Counted from the stretch's first letter, positions 35,363-44,845 are shown. The stretch: 64,000 bases of DNA from an uncultured Nitrospirota bacterium (GCA_937139405.1 CAKZPV010000008.1:62001-126000), one strand, 5' to 3'. A program made the numbers and translations. The notes: generated from the sequence alone by a model not told the origin.

Positions 35363-36814
35363 TTAAGAAGGGTTCTGGAGACGAGCGTTGACTTCTTGTA
35401 GCCGACCGTGAGCTTTGATGGCTGCTTGGCTTTGGGGATAGGTACGGACGAGTTGTTGGAAGACCGAACGAGCCATGGAGGGCTGTTGGAGTTCGAGATG
35501 AGAATATCCTATTTTGAGGAGCGAGGCTGGCACTTTGTTACTGGTAGAATAAAAGGTAAACACTCGCTCAAATTCATCAATTGCTTCTTGAAACCGGCGT
35601 TGACCATAAAAGCATTCACCCAACCAATATTGGCTATTCGCCGCTAAAGGCGAGTCAGGATGAATACGAAGAAATCCTGAAAATTCCTTGGCAGCTCCTC
35701 GATAATTTTTTGCGCGCAACATACTGAATGCCTTTTGATAAACCGTTCGTTCATCCTGAGCAATTTTCTGAACACGAGTACTGGATGAGCTAGGGGGCAA
35801 AGAGGTCAATCGGGCTTGAGATGAAGAGTCATAGGCGACAGCTGAACCAGAAACAGCATCTTGCGAAATACGATTTGCTTGAATAGATAGCTCTTGTTTT
35901 TTGTTCAAAGAAGCATGGGGATTGGTAGGAACGACAGACGTCGTACGCTCTTGGATTGAACGTGATAACGAAGGTCCCTGAATATACGAAGAATCCTGAG
36001 AAGTGTTCGATTGGTGACTAGCTTGAGAATGTGTCTGCTCGTAGGCATCTAACCGTCCACTGAACGTTGTGCTAATCTGTTCAAATGTTCCAATAACAGA
36101 TTGAATCTGCTGTTGAACGCCTTTAAAGTCCGCCTGAACTTGTCGATGTTGAGTTCCTTGTTGTTGAGCTAACTGATCCGTTTGTCGTTGCAAAGCTGTA
36201 ACTTGTTGCTCCTGTCGAGTAACATTTTGGCGAAGCGTCGTTAAGACTTCTTGATAATCGACCAACGATGTGCGGAACTCTCCGAGTTTTCCACCTTGCT
36301 CGGCTCGCAGTTGTTCTTCTGCCGTTAATTGAGTGCGCAGTTCTTGTATAAGAGGCTGCATCGCCTCGTTGGATTCCTGAATGTTTGATTCCACCGTTTG
36401 CACTTTCGTATCGAGCATAGCGAATTTCTTCCCAAGCTCTCCCACAAGATGTTGATTCTGCTCGATACCTCCTCGCACTTGCGATAGATCTGTATCCTTC
36501 AAGGTGGCGACTTGATCCATAACCTCCGCTCGAGCATGCAACAATTCTTGGATTTCCGTCCGCTGTCGAGCAATGAGGATATTGGCTTTTTCTAACGCGG
36601 TATTGGCATCGGCGACAGCTTGCTGGAGTGAGGTCTTACTTTTGTCGAGCTGGGTGATCTTGGCATCTAATTCCCGTTTTATACGCACGACATCTGCCTG
36701 CTGCGCAACACAACCCACAACGAGCGTTCCAAGAATGACAATAACGAATCCAGCACACCAACGATTGAGAACCGGCCAGGCCTCTCTGATGACCATATTA
36801 TCTGGCATTTTCAT
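35363..36814 (-). CDS. cpoB: CpoB/YbgF-like TPR lipoprotein (Tol-Pal associated)
   Basis: A 483-residue protein with an N-terminal signal and lipobox LVVGC (Cys35), a very long coiled coil (about 38-255, rich in Gln and heptads), a Ser/Gln-rich linker and three TPR-like repeats in the last ~120 residues (YQKAFSMLRAKNYRGAAKEF, NSQYWLGECFYGQRRFQEAI, PASLLKIGYSHLELQQPSMA). The C-terminal repeats match the YbgF/CpoB domain that links peptidoglycan synthesis with Tol-Pal during constriction. E. coli CpoB is soluble in the periplasm and shorter; the lipobox and extended coil here are differences. It follows pal by 51 bases in the same direction. tolQRAB are not in the window. Confidence 0.87.
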   Translation of the reverse strand: MKMPDNMVIREAWPVLNRWCAGFVIVILGTLVVGCVAQQADVVRIKRELDAKITQLDKSKTSLQQAVADANTALEKANILIARQRTEIQELLHARAEVMDQVATLKDTDLSQVRGGIEQNQHLVGELGKKFAMLDTKVQTVESNIQESNEAMQPLIQELRTQLTAEEQLRAEQGGKLGEFRTSLVDYQEVLTTLRQNVTRQEQQVTALQRQTDQLAQQQGTQHRQVQADFKGVQQQIQSVIGTFEQISTTFSGRLDAYEQTHSQASHQSNTSQDSSYIQGPSLSRSIQERTTSVVPTNPHASLNKKQELSIQANRISQDAVSGSAVAYDSSSQARLTSLPPSSSSTRVQKIAQDERTVYQKAFSMLRAKNYRGAAKEFSGFLRIHPDSPLAANSQYWLGECFYGQRRFQEAIDEFERVFTFYSTSNKVPASLLKIGYSHLELQQPSMARSVFQQLVRTYPQSQAAIKAHGRLQEVNARLQNPS

Positions 36815-36865
36815 AATCCCTTATAATTTGGAAAAACGCACAGGGCATGAACAGAAAACTTATTT

Positions 36866-37588
36866 CTACCGCATGGCCGTTGATGCCACCGCAATACCCA
36901 GCACCAGGTGTGCTCGTCGATTTTTTTGATAACAGGGTTCGGTCGGATCCCAACAGGCTGGATTGTCTTTTCCGAAAGACATGACTTTCAGCCGTTCACT
37001 TGAGACGCCTAAACGAGCGAGGTAGTTTTTTGTTCGCTGTGCACGCTTCTCACCTAATACATAGTTATACGAGGAGGTGCCTCGATCATCACAATGTCCT
37101 TCAATCGTCACTTCGGCATCGGGATGCGCTTTCAACCATTCAGCATTGGCCGTCAAAATGGATTTGGCACGTTCGTTCAGTTGAATACTATTAAAATCAA
37201 AATGAACATCTTCTAAACCGCTCTGCGCGGTAAACTGCTCGGCACGCGTACGATTGAGCCAGTAATCATTCGGAGACCCTCCGCCTGAACCATTGTTGCC
37301 AAACTGCGGGTCTTCTTGAATCAACGCCTCTTCTTCCAGCAAATCAGTAAATGTGCCAGATTCATCGCCGAAATACCCTTCACCTTGCCCAATCTTCCCA
37401 GGTAGACCGTTCCCAGGAGAAAGTTCTGAGCCAGCCGATTGGTGTGCCACCATGCGAGCTTTGTTATTTTTTTTCGAATGTGCCTGGCTTCCATGCGAGG
37501 AGCGATGCGCGCAGCCCATTGCCAACAGGACCATAACAACAACGATACTCCATGCCAGTATTTTCATAGGTTGCAGGTGAACGATCAT
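36866..37588 (-). CDS. pal: Peptidoglycan-associated lipoprotein Pal
   Basis: A 240-residue lipoprotein: signal peptide with lipobox LAMGC (Cys26), a ~90-residue Gly/Ser-rich linker, and a C-terminal OmpA-like domain (about 128-240) with VHFDFNSIQL, the peptidoglycan-binding VTIEGHCDDRGTSSYN and GEKRAQRTKNYLARLGV. It ties the outer membrane to the cell wall. The frame extends to 37612 but the ATG at 37588 is ten bases after AAGGAG; the ATG at 37567 is a further possibility. It is the first gene of the pal-cpoB pair. Confidence 0.93.
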   Translation of the reverse strand: MIVHLQPMKILAWSIVVVMVLLAMGCAHRSSHGSQAHSKKNNKARMVAHQSAGSELSPGNGLPGKIGQGEGYFGDESGTFTDLLEEEALIQEDPQFGNNGSGGGSPNDYWLNRTRAEQFTAQSGLEDVHFDFNSIQLNERAKSILTANAEWLKAHPDAEVTIEGHCDDRGTSSYNYVLGEKRAQRTKNYLARLGVSSERLKVMSFGKDNPACWDPTEPCYQKNRRAHLVLGIAVASTAMR

Positions 37589-38075
37589 GGCTCCATACTC
37601 CTTTTCTCGCACAAGAAGATTGTCTTGATAATCTCAGCGCACAACATCCCTAGCTCTGTAAAAAGCAAGAACAAGGCCAAAAAATACTACGAGTCGATCT
37701 TGGCAATACAAAATCATCTCAGCATAAACATCAGAGCCCATTCATATCTGCAAGCTGATGAAAGGTTTTTGAGATAAAATCACAAAAATTCTCGAGTTGT
37801 CTCGGGCAGTTACGAAGGGGGTTCTCTGAAAACACCATGAGAGAGAGGACGAAGGAGTTTAACCTCGAAACCAAATCTATAAAGGTAGATTGGAGGGAAC
37901 AGCCTACAGATCGCATGCCATATAGAAAGGAACACAGATTCGACCACGAAGCTTTTTCTCAACAATCGTGGGTTTTCTTCAACGAAGGGCAGGCTCCGCT
38001 AACAAAACAAGAAAGCTGATATTGAGATGAGGAAAATCGTCGCGAAGGCAGAATACAGAAAGAGAGATAGACGCC
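37589..38075. other. Intergenic region between the GGDEF gene and pal
   Basis: Nearly 490 bases with no convincing gene. Open frames are short and hydrophilic without ribosome sites. It presumably carries the pal promoter on the minus strand; I could not pick clear -35 and -10 boxes. Confidence 0.4.
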
Positions 38076-40085
38076 TTAGTCTGTGTTCCACTCTGGGGTC
38101 GCAAAAAACCAACATTGCCCACCAATGTCTTTTGCCCGATACATGGCTTGATCGGCAATAGCGAGTAAACGATAGGGGTCCGTTGAATCGTTTGGAGAAA
38201 CGGCAATACCGATGCTTGTCTGTACTGGAATATCTTGCCCACTCAAGCGAATAGGTGCAATCAGACAAGCCAAAATTTTCTGAGCTACTTGACGGATGTC
38301 TTGAATTCGATCCAGCCCTTGCAATATAACTGTGAACTCATCGCCGCTTAAGCGAGAAACCGTATCCGTAGTTCGAACACACGTCACCAACCGTTTAGCA
38401 ATCACGCGCAACAAGCGATCTCCCATTTGATGCCCATGCTGATCATTGATGGACTTAAAATTATCTAAGTCCAAAAAGAATAGCGCCAACAAATTGCCAT
38501 CTCGCCTGGCTTGGGCCAACCCCATTAGCAAATGGTCTTCAAACATAACTCGATTCGGCAAATCCGTTAAAGCATCATGGTAAACTTGATGCTTGATTTG
38601 CATTTCTGCCACAGCCCGAGCTGTCACATCATGTAAAAGGATCACAAAATGGGTGATCTTCCCTTGAGTATTTACAAGTGGGGTCAATACTTGTTCAAGA
38701 ACAAGTGATTCTCCATTGCTTCCTTTTTCCATGATCTCGGTTTTCACACACCCAAGCGACGTAGATGGGGAATCGAAAGACCCAATCTCTTGTAATTGAG
38801 AATGAGGGAATGAACGCAAATTCACTCCCAACACCTGCCGAGGGGTCATGCCCAACAACGTCGTAAAGGCCTGATTCACCCATTCTACATACCCATGTGG
38901 ATCAGTCACACATACGGCATCGTGAACAGACCCAAGGGCGGCACTATGGAGGCGAAACTGTTCCATCTCCATTCCACGTGCTATCACTCTCTGAACTTGA
39001 TGCGCCAGAGTTTCCAACCATCCTCGTACAGACACATCGAATTCCTTAGTTTTTCTCGAGCACACGACCATAAGACCGGAAAGATCCTCTTGAATATTGA
39101 AGGGAACACAATAAGATTCTTCTAAATGAAAGCCTGAGGGAAACCACCCAAATTCACCGGTATGTGAGGTCTCACTTGAATTCAATGAACCTTCACAGGC
39201 CACACAGGCTTGTGCCAAGACTTCTTGCCGGGAAATCGATGACCACCAGAGCGGACCCTGTGCATCCCAATCTAAATCAGAGGTCACCGCATGTGCACGT
39301 AATTGAATACGTTGACCATGGCGCACGGTGGCAATCCACACAAACGGGTTGCCAAATGTCTCCACAAACGCATCACATATTCGCTGCAAACAACTATCAA
39401 GACTTTCGCCATGCAAAAGCTCTGTCTCGAGACCTTGCACTAATTTAACAAAAGGATAAGTACTGGAAGAATCACGATGTGGGCGCAATTCCCAATGCCA
39501 CGTCGTCACATTCCGCGATTGGTCCAAGAGAGGTGTGACGATACACTTCATCTTTTCCAACCCCCCCCCGGACAGTCGCATATTCAAAACCCACGACATA
39601 GACTCTTGAAGCTGGTGAACGGCGTTCAGTTGCTCACGAATCAATCGCCATTCCTCATAAGAAATCCACTCAGCTAGCGACATAGTCCCAATGTTGGTCA
39701 GATCAAAACCCAACATATCAACAGCCGCATCATTAGCCATGAGGACCACACCATCACGGGTGGTCATTAAATGGATAGAACCCTGAGTGGGAAAAGAAGC
39801 AGTGGGGGTCGAAACCGGAAGAGAGGAATTTGAAACCACTCGCTCAGACGAAAATCTGGAGTCAGTCGCCTCACTAAGAATAGCGTTCAATCGGCCTGAT
39901 AATCGCTGAAGAGCCTGACTTAATTCTCGTTCATCGACAGATTCCAATCTGCCGGATTCAACATGTAAGTCCTGTAAAGATTGTTGAAGTAATTGTTGGA
40001 GTTGCTGAAAGGTCGCCACAGGTCGCGTCACCTTGGAATGTGGAGTAAAAAGCTTATCTGTTGGGCTTAAGATTTGAAAAGCCAC
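38076..40085 (-). CDS. PAS/GAF-GGDEF diguanylate cyclase
   Basis: A 669-residue soluble protein. After a coiled region (25-70) come a PAS-like domain (about 103-205), a GAF-like domain (about 220-370), a clear PAS (about 378-490: LGSVHDAVCVTDPHGYVEWVN) and a GGDEF domain (about 500-660) starting YHDALTDLPNR. The active-site loop is SGDEF (580-584), a variant seen in active cyclases, and an RxxD inhibitory site (RTTD, 571-574) lies five residues before it, so product feedback is likely. It makes c-di-GMP from two GTP. The start codon is GTG. A run of nine G (39561-39569) codes Gly-Gly-Gly around residue 173. No EAL domain is attached. Confidence 0.92.
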   Translation of the reverse strand: MAFQILSPTDKLFTPHSKVTRPVATFQQLQQLLQQSLQDLHVESGRLESVDERELSQALQRLSGRLNAILSEATDSRFSSERVVSNSSLPVSTPTASFPTQGSIHLMTTRDGVVLMANDAAVDMLGFDLTNIGTMSLAEWISYEEWRLIREQLNAVHQLQESMSWVLNMRLSGGGLEKMKCIVTPLLDQSRNVTTWHWELRPHRDSSSTYPFVKLVQGLETELLHGESLDSCLQRICDAFVETFGNPFVWIATVRHGQRIQLRAHAVTSDLDWDAQGPLWWSSISRQEVLAQACVACEGSLNSSETSHTGEFGWFPSGFHLEESYCVPFNIQEDLSGLMVVCSRKTKEFDVSVRGWLETLAHQVQRVIARGMEMEQFRLHSAALGSVHDAVCVTDPHGYVEWVNQAFTTLLGMTPRQVLGVNLRSFPHSQLQEIGSFDSPSTSLGCVKTEIMEKGSNGESLVLEQVLTPLVNTQGKITHFVILLHDVTARAVAEMQIKHQVYHDALTDLPNRVMFEDHLLMGLAQARRDGNLLALFFLDLDNFKSINDQHGHQMGDRLLRVIAKRLVTCVRTTDTVSRLSGDEFTVILQGLDRIQDIRQVAQKILACLIAPIRLSGQDIPVQTSIGIAVSPNDSTDPYRLLAIADQAMYRAKDIGGQCWFFATPEWNTD
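39561..39569 (-). repeat. Nine-base G homopolymer inside the diguanylate cyclase gene
   Basis: Nine consecutive C on the plus strand, read as GGG GGG GGG (three Gly) on the coding strand. A slip of one base would truncate the protein before the GGDEF domain. Such tracts are known as phase-variable sites in other bacteria; here it is only a possibility. Confidence 0.7.
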
Positions 40086-40219
40086 ACGACAATATCCTTT
40101 ATAAAAGCATGTAAACCGTCAATCCACCAAAAGAGGGAGACCTGTACAAAATGCCTCAAACACAATGACATGCGTAAAAGATTTCACGCCAACCATTGTG
40201 GCCTGTATCAAGTTAATAA

Positions 40220-40954
40220 TCAATGAGGTAGAGTCATCAATCCTAGTTCTACATCAGCTTGCGCGTGGGTATAGCGCTCCGCCGTCCCAATATCTGACCA
40301 ATAACCATCATGAACAAAACCCAACAACCGAGAACCCTCAGTAAGTGCACGAGTATAGGAATCAATAATCGAAAAAGGCTTTCCCTTTGAGTCATCGCTC
40401 AAAATAGACGGATCAAGAATATGCACTCCCGCAAACATTCGCGTTTGAGCCACCGTTGGAGAACTAATCGAATCGCGGCCACGACCATTGATACGAAGAA
40501 TCCGTTCCTGGTCATCTGATTCCACCGCGCCCCACTGTGCAGCATGTGGATCATCTCGAAGCACGAGTGTAGCAGCCCCTCCATGGCCACCATGAAAATC
40601 AACTAACGTTGAGACCTCCAAATCAATCAATGTATCCCCATTCATCACCAGAAACGGCTTTCCCTCAAAAAAGTCTTCAACAGCCTTCAAGCCACCCCCG
40701 GTGCCCAACAACTCCGTTTCCTTCGAATAAGAAATCTGCATATCCCAATCGGACCCATCTCCCAACGTCTCTTTAATCATCGACCCTAAATAATGCAGAT
40801 TGATCATGATCTCACAAATTCCTCCGGCTCGTAACAACAACAGATTCCAGACAATCAATGGCCTACCACAGACCGGCAACAACGGTTTGGGAATCGTGTT
40901 TGTTAACGGCCTGAGGCGCGTCCCCAACCCTGCAGCGAGAATCATCGCTTTCAT
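40220..40954 (-). CDS. murU: Sugar-1-phosphate nucleotidyltransferase (MurU-like)
   Basis: A 244-residue nucleotidyltransferase with the signature MILAAGLGTRLRPLTNTIPKPLLPV cut here to its key parts: GLGTRL at 9-14 and the Lys of PKPL near 24. Further motifs are LLGTGGGLK, MNGDTLIDL (metal-binding Asp) and DIGTAERY. Length and the adjacent AmgK-like kinase gene (10 bases upstream) suggest MurU, which makes UDP-MurNAc from MurNAc-1-phosphate in the cell-wall recycling route described in Pseudomonas. Related mannose-1-phosphate guanylyltransferases look similar, so the sugar is inferred from context. Confidence 0.82.
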   Translation of the reverse strand: MKAMILAAGLGTRLRPLTNTIPKPLLPVCGRPLIVWNLLLLRAGGICEIMINLHYLGSMIKETLGDGSDWDMQISYSKETELLGTGGGLKAVEDFFEGKPFLVMNGDTLIDLEVSTLVDFHGGHGGAATLVLRDDPHAAQWGAVESDDQERILRINGRGRDSISSPTVAQTRMFAGVHILDPSILSDDSKGKPFSIIDSYTRALTEGSRLLGFVHDGYWSDIGTAERYTHAQADVELGLMTLPH

Positions 40955-40964
40955 GATGAAAACC

Positions 40965-42077
40965 TTATTGCCATTCAGGAACGTAGGGGGAGAGGTGTCG
41001 GAGCAAACGATGGAATTGAGGGTACTTGGTCAAATTCGTATGGACATTTTGTAAAGTTCGTGGAATCGAATCCAAGAAATTCGGATTCCCCTTTACTCGA
41101 TCGATATAGATAAAACGCCCGACAGCCTTCAGATTGCGTTGAATACTGCTGAAATCAAACAATCGCCGAAAGGTTGAGACGTCATGTAAATGCATTGCAG
41201 CATGTTGAGAGGGAGGAAGAGCTTGACACATTTTTTCTTGATAGTAGCCCAACAACGAATCAATCAACGATTCATCTAACGCGATGTATGAATCACGAAG
41301 AAGTGAGGCCAAATCATAAGAGACTGGCCCCATTAGGGCATCTTGAAAATCAATCACCCCCAATCGATGCCTATCTACCATCAGATTTCGGGAATGATAA
41401 TCCCGATGCGTAAATACCATCAGTTGCTCAGCCAACCATTTGGCGATGTTTTCAAATTCTTCTCGAACGGGCAACCAATCGTCGGTGCACATAGGTTTGC
41501 CCTGACGGGCCACTATCCCATATTCCACGAAATGCTCGAATTCCCATAAATACAATGGCACATCAAATGAGCGCGAAAAGGCCAGACAAGGAACCTTTGA
41601 GGGAAGAGAGGCTTGCACATGCAACTGCACCAACACATCAATAGCCTGTCTATACAACTGTTCAATAATTTCTGCAGAAGAACCTTGGCAGGCCTGTGCC
41701 AATGTTACATCACCAAAATCCTCCAAGAACAAAAAACCGGAAGGTTCATCAAAAAAATAGAGCCGAGGAACTGACACGTCCACCGCCTGAAGATGTTTCA
41801 AGACATTCACAAATGGCAGCTCATTAATATCTTCACCCGACCCACTCACCGCTTCTTCTGAGACCTTAAACCCTTCGGGATCGGCCAACTGCATGAGGAT
41901 TAACGACCGAACAGGCCCACCCGACAGGTGTAGCCGATAATACCGCCGGTTGGAAGCATCACCAGCCAACGGCAGACATTGCTCAAGCCGAGCTGAAAAC
42001 GGAAGAAACTCGTGAAGCGTGGAAGACAGGAGAGAAAGGTCTAGAGAAGGAGTAGGCAATAGAGGTTGAGAAGCCAT
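40965..42077 (-). CDS. amgK: Aminoglycoside phosphotransferase-like sugar kinase (AmgK-like)
   Basis: A 370-residue APH-fold kinase. The catalytic loop FTHRDYHSRNLMVD and the metal-binding GVIDFQDALMGPVSYDLASLL are intact; the N-terminal half has the ASNRRYYRL nucleotide loop and FLFLEDFGDVTL hinge. AmgK proteins phosphorylate the anomeric hydroxyl of MurNAc and GlcNAc, feeding MurU. The partner gene directly downstream supports this over antibiotic resistance. Length fits AmgK (about 340-370). Confidence 0.85.
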   Translation of the reverse strand: MASQPLLPTPSLDLSLLSSTLHEFLPFSARLEQCLPLAGDASNRRYYRLHLSGGPVRSLILMQLADPEGFKVSEEAVSGSGEDINELPFVNVLKHLQAVDVSVPRLYFFDEPSGFLFLEDFGDVTLAQACQGSSAEIIEQLYRQAIDVLVQLHVQASLPSKVPCLAFSRSFDVPLYLWEFEHFVEYGIVARQGKPMCTDDWLPVREEFENIAKWLAEQLMVFTHRDYHSRNLMVDRHRLGVIDFQDALMGPVSYDLASLLRDSYIALDESLIDSLLGYYQEKMCQALPPSQHAAMHLHDVSTFRRLFDFSSIQRNLKAVGRFIYIDRVKGNPNFLDSIPRTLQNVHTNLTKYPQFHRLLRHLSPYVPEWQ

Positions 42078-42401
42078 TCTGAACGATTATACGATCACCT
42101 CTACTTCTTGTCATTCATCATTTAGGACTCATTTGTCATAAAACCTATACAAGAGTAACGATGAAAGGATTGTGTTCATTCGCGTACTTTTCCTATTTTT
42201 TACGGTAAAACCCCATGACTCTCGTATGACTTCTCAAGCTGCCCTCCGCTCAAATCAGCTTCAGACCGCATGCAAAGACATTTTTGCCTACGCACAAAAT
42301 AGCCCAAAAATTAAAGATTTTTGGAATTTCGACGAAAAGTAATAAGAAGAGCGAAAAAAGGCGGAAACGCCTGACAATCACCCCAAACTCGCAGGTGTTC
42401 T
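42078..42401. other. Intergenic region upstream of amgK and of a small gene
   Basis: A 324-base divergent gap that should carry the promoter of amgK-murU on the minus strand. I see no gene, tRNA or clear riboswitch in it. Confidence 0.4.
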
Positions 42402-42602
42402 ATGGAGATCAATCACCTTCCACCTCCCTCGACAGTCGCCTCAATTCGAGCGCCTTCAGCTGTCAATGACGGCGATGCAGGATCCAATAGTCCTTATTAC
42501 CGTCGGCAACAGAAAAAACACAAAGGTTCTCAGGAAGAACAGGCCAAAGATCGGGCGCCTCGATTAGACGACTCAACTTTGCACATCGATATCCGTGTCT
42601 AG
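42402..42602 (+). CDS. Small hydrophilic protein of unknown function
   Basis: A 66-residue frame: a Pro/Ser/Ala-rich N-terminal half (NHLPPPSTVASIRAP), a basic middle (YYRRQQKKHKGSQEE) and an acidic end closing with STLHIDIRV. The composition (low-complexity linker, charged middle, hydrophobic beta-like C terminus) looks like a real small protein rather than noise, and AGGTG lies five bases before the ATG. It has no neighbours close enough to suggest an operon, and I recognise no family. Confidence 0.45.
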   Translation: MEINHLPPPSTVASIRAPSAVNDGDAGSNSPYYRRQQKKHKGSQEEQAKDRAPRLDDSTLHIDIRV

Positions 42603-42982
42603 TCTGCGTGACTAAATGTGACATGGGAAAAGTGAGAAGTCCGGAAAGAAACAATTGGACATCTCTCGTTTCACAACTCCCCTTTTTCTCCGATTCCCTG
42701 ACATCATGATTCTTCTCTTTTCTTATTACTATTCGCTGTTTGCCTTTGAACTTCCTATACAGCCAATGATTCTTGATTCCGATAAACGAATTGCAAGAAC
42801 CGTAGAATCCTATGCATCCAGACAAGAGAATTTTTGAAATAGTTCAGTGGAAGGTTACAAACGACATTTCTCTAGATCTTGATGGACATGAATAAATTTA
42901 ACGCTACATATAGTATTTCTAGTATATCTTGGGTATATTGAAGCTTTCACCCTCCCAACAATTTTACTGACATAGGAGTTTC
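42603..42982. other. Intergenic region upstream of the GH15 gene
   Basis: About 380 bases, AT-rich toward the GH15 gene, with several TATA-like words (42906-42945) that could form a promoter. A ribosome site ATAGGAG lies six bases before the GH15 start. No other feature is supported. Confidence 0.4.
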
Positions 42983-44845
42983 ATGAGTTACACCAATATT
43001 GGCGATTACGGGATTATTGGAGATTTGCATACGATAGCCCTAGTGAGCATCGAGGGATCCATTGACTGGTGCTGCCTCCCTCGGTTTGATTCCCCCAGCA
43101 TTTTCGGTTCCATCCTTGACGAAAAAATTGGTGGGCACTTTAAAATTGCACCTGTACAAAAAGGCAATACTCGGCAAATGTATTTGCCTGAAACCAATAT
43201 TCTTCTCACGCGTTTTTTGCAACATGATGGGGTGGGTGAACTCACCGATTTTATGCCGGTAGAATCTGATGAAGCCGGATACAGGCCACGACGTCACCAA
43301 ATCATTCGCATGTTGTCTGTCGTCCGTGGGACGGTGACATTTCGATTGGAATGTTCGCCAGGATTTAATTTTGGACGTGATGCGCATGAAATGGACGTCC
43401 AGCCAAAGGGTGTCATTTTTCAATCCGGGGACCAATCTGTCGGGTTGGTCAGTCCGATTCCACTCCAAACGCGAGAAGGGATGACCTTTCAGGAATTCAC
43501 ACTCCAACAAGGCGAAAACCTCACATTCTTTTTAGAATATCTGGAAACTAGGAATGGCACGCCTTTACTTTCCACCCCGGAATCTGGCGAAGAAGCCTTT
43601 CGCAATACCTCGGCATTTTGGCAGCGATGGCTTTCACAATGCCAGTACGATGGCCGCTGGCGAGAAGTGGTCCACCGTTCGGCCCTCACCCTCAAACTCC
43701 TGACCTACGCACCCACGGGCGCTATTGTCGCTGCCCCCACCGCCAGTTTACCGGAACACATTGGTGGCCCGCGTAATTGGGATTATCGCTATACTTGGAT
43801 TCGTGATTCGGCCTTTGCGCTCTATGGTTTATTGCGTTTGGGCTTTACCGTCGAAGCTGGTCGATTCATGGAATGGATCAACGCCCGCTGCCATGAATTA
43901 AACCCGGATGGGTCGATTCAACTCATGTACGGCATCGATGGCCGCCGCGATCTTACAGAGGAAGAACTCTCACATCTTGATGGACACCGGGGGTCACGTC
44001 CAGTTCGCATCGGCAATGGCGCGGCCTCACAATTACAAATGGATATGTATGGCGCCCTGATGGACGCCGTCTATCTGTATAATAAGCATGGCGCCTCAAT
44101 TTCTTATGATCTGTGGGTCAATCTCTGTCGGCTATTAGATTTTGTCTGCGATAACTGGGAACAGCCGGACGAAGGTATTTGGGAAGTCCGCGGAGGACGC
44201 CAGCATTTTGTCTATTCCAAAGTTATGTGTTGGGTCGCATTGGATCGAGGAATTCGCTTGGCGGACAAACGTGGTTTTCCCGGCAACCGTGCGCGATGGA
44301 TGACCGAACGGGACCGAATCTACCGAGAAATTATGGATCGTGGCTGGAACCCCAAAATCGGGGCCTTCGTTCAATCCTATGATTCAGAAGCCTTAGATGC
44401 GGCTAATCTGATTATGCCACTGGTCTTCTTTGTTTCCCCAACTGACCCTCGTATGCTCTCAACACTGGACCGCACGTTGGAGCAACTGGCGTTGGGTAGC
44501 TTAGTCTATCGCTACGATACCAACACAGCCGCTGCCGATGGTTTAGATAGCGAGGAAGGCACATTCAGCATGTGTACCTTTTGGTTAGTCGAGGCGCTCA
44601 CCAAAGCCGGACGTTTGACTGAGGCACGACTGATCTTCGAAAAGATGTTAAGCTATGCGAATCATCTCCGTTTATATGCCGAGGAGGTTTCACATTCTGG
44701 TGAGCAGTTGGGCAATTTTCCACAGGCCTTCACGCATTTCGGGCTTATCACGGCCGCTTGTAACTTAGATGTCGCCCTCAATACAAAGCGCGCAGCCCAT
44801 ACGGTTGCCCGCCGAAATCGACCGTCTTCTCATACATCGCTCTAA
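42983..44845 (+). CDS. Glycoside hydrolase family 15 protein (glucoamylase/trehalase-like)
   Basis: A 620-residue cytoplasmic protein (no signal peptide) of the bacterial GH15 type. The N-terminal beta-sandwich (about 1-215) starts IGDYGIIGDLHTIALVS...GSIDWCCLPRFDSPS; the (alpha/alpha)6 domain follows with NWDYRYTWIRDSAFALYGLL and the general-acid region EGIWEVRGGRQHFVYSK. A late Glu region (FSMCTFWLVEAL) and EEVSHSGEQLGNFPQAFTH complete the family pattern. Members act as glucoamylase, glucodextranase or trehalase. It is followed by gnd and zwf, so the glucose released could feed the oxidative pentose-phosphate pathway. Substrate unknown. Confidence 0.9.
   Translation: MSYTNIGDYGIIGDLHTIALVSIEGSIDWCCLPRFDSPSIFGSILDEKIGGHFKIAPVQKGNTRQMYLPETNILLTRFLQHDGVGELTDFMPVESDEAGYRPRRHQIIRMLSVVRGTVTFRLECSPGFNFGRDAHEMDVQPKGVIFQSGDQSVGLVSPIPLQTREGMTFQEFTLQQGENLTFFLEYLETRNGTPLLSTPESGEEAFRNTSAFWQRWLSQCQYDGRWREVVHRSALTLKLLTYAPTGAIVAAPTASLPEHIGGPRNWDYRYTWIRDSAFALYGLLRLGFTVEAGRFMEWINARCHELNPDGSIQLMYGIDGRRDLTEEELSHLDGHRGSRPVRIGNGAASQLQMDMYGALMDAVYLYNKHGASISYDLWVNLCRLLDFVCDNWEQPDEGIWEVRGGRQHFVYSKVMCWVALDRGIRLADKRGFPGNRARWMTERDRIYREIMDRGWNPKIGAFVQSYDSEALDAANLIMPLVFFVSPTDPRMLSTLDRTLEQLALGSLVYRYDTNTAAADGLDSEEGTFSMCTFWLVEALTKAGRLTEARLIFEKMLSYANHLRLYAEEVSHSGEQLGNFPQAFTHFGLITAACNLDVALNTKRAAHTVARRNRPSSHTSL

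Noticed and set aside
40965-42077. Antibiotic resistance (aminoglycoside phosphotransferase) gene
   Set aside because: APH fold only; length, sequence features and pairing with a MurU-like gene fit AmgK.
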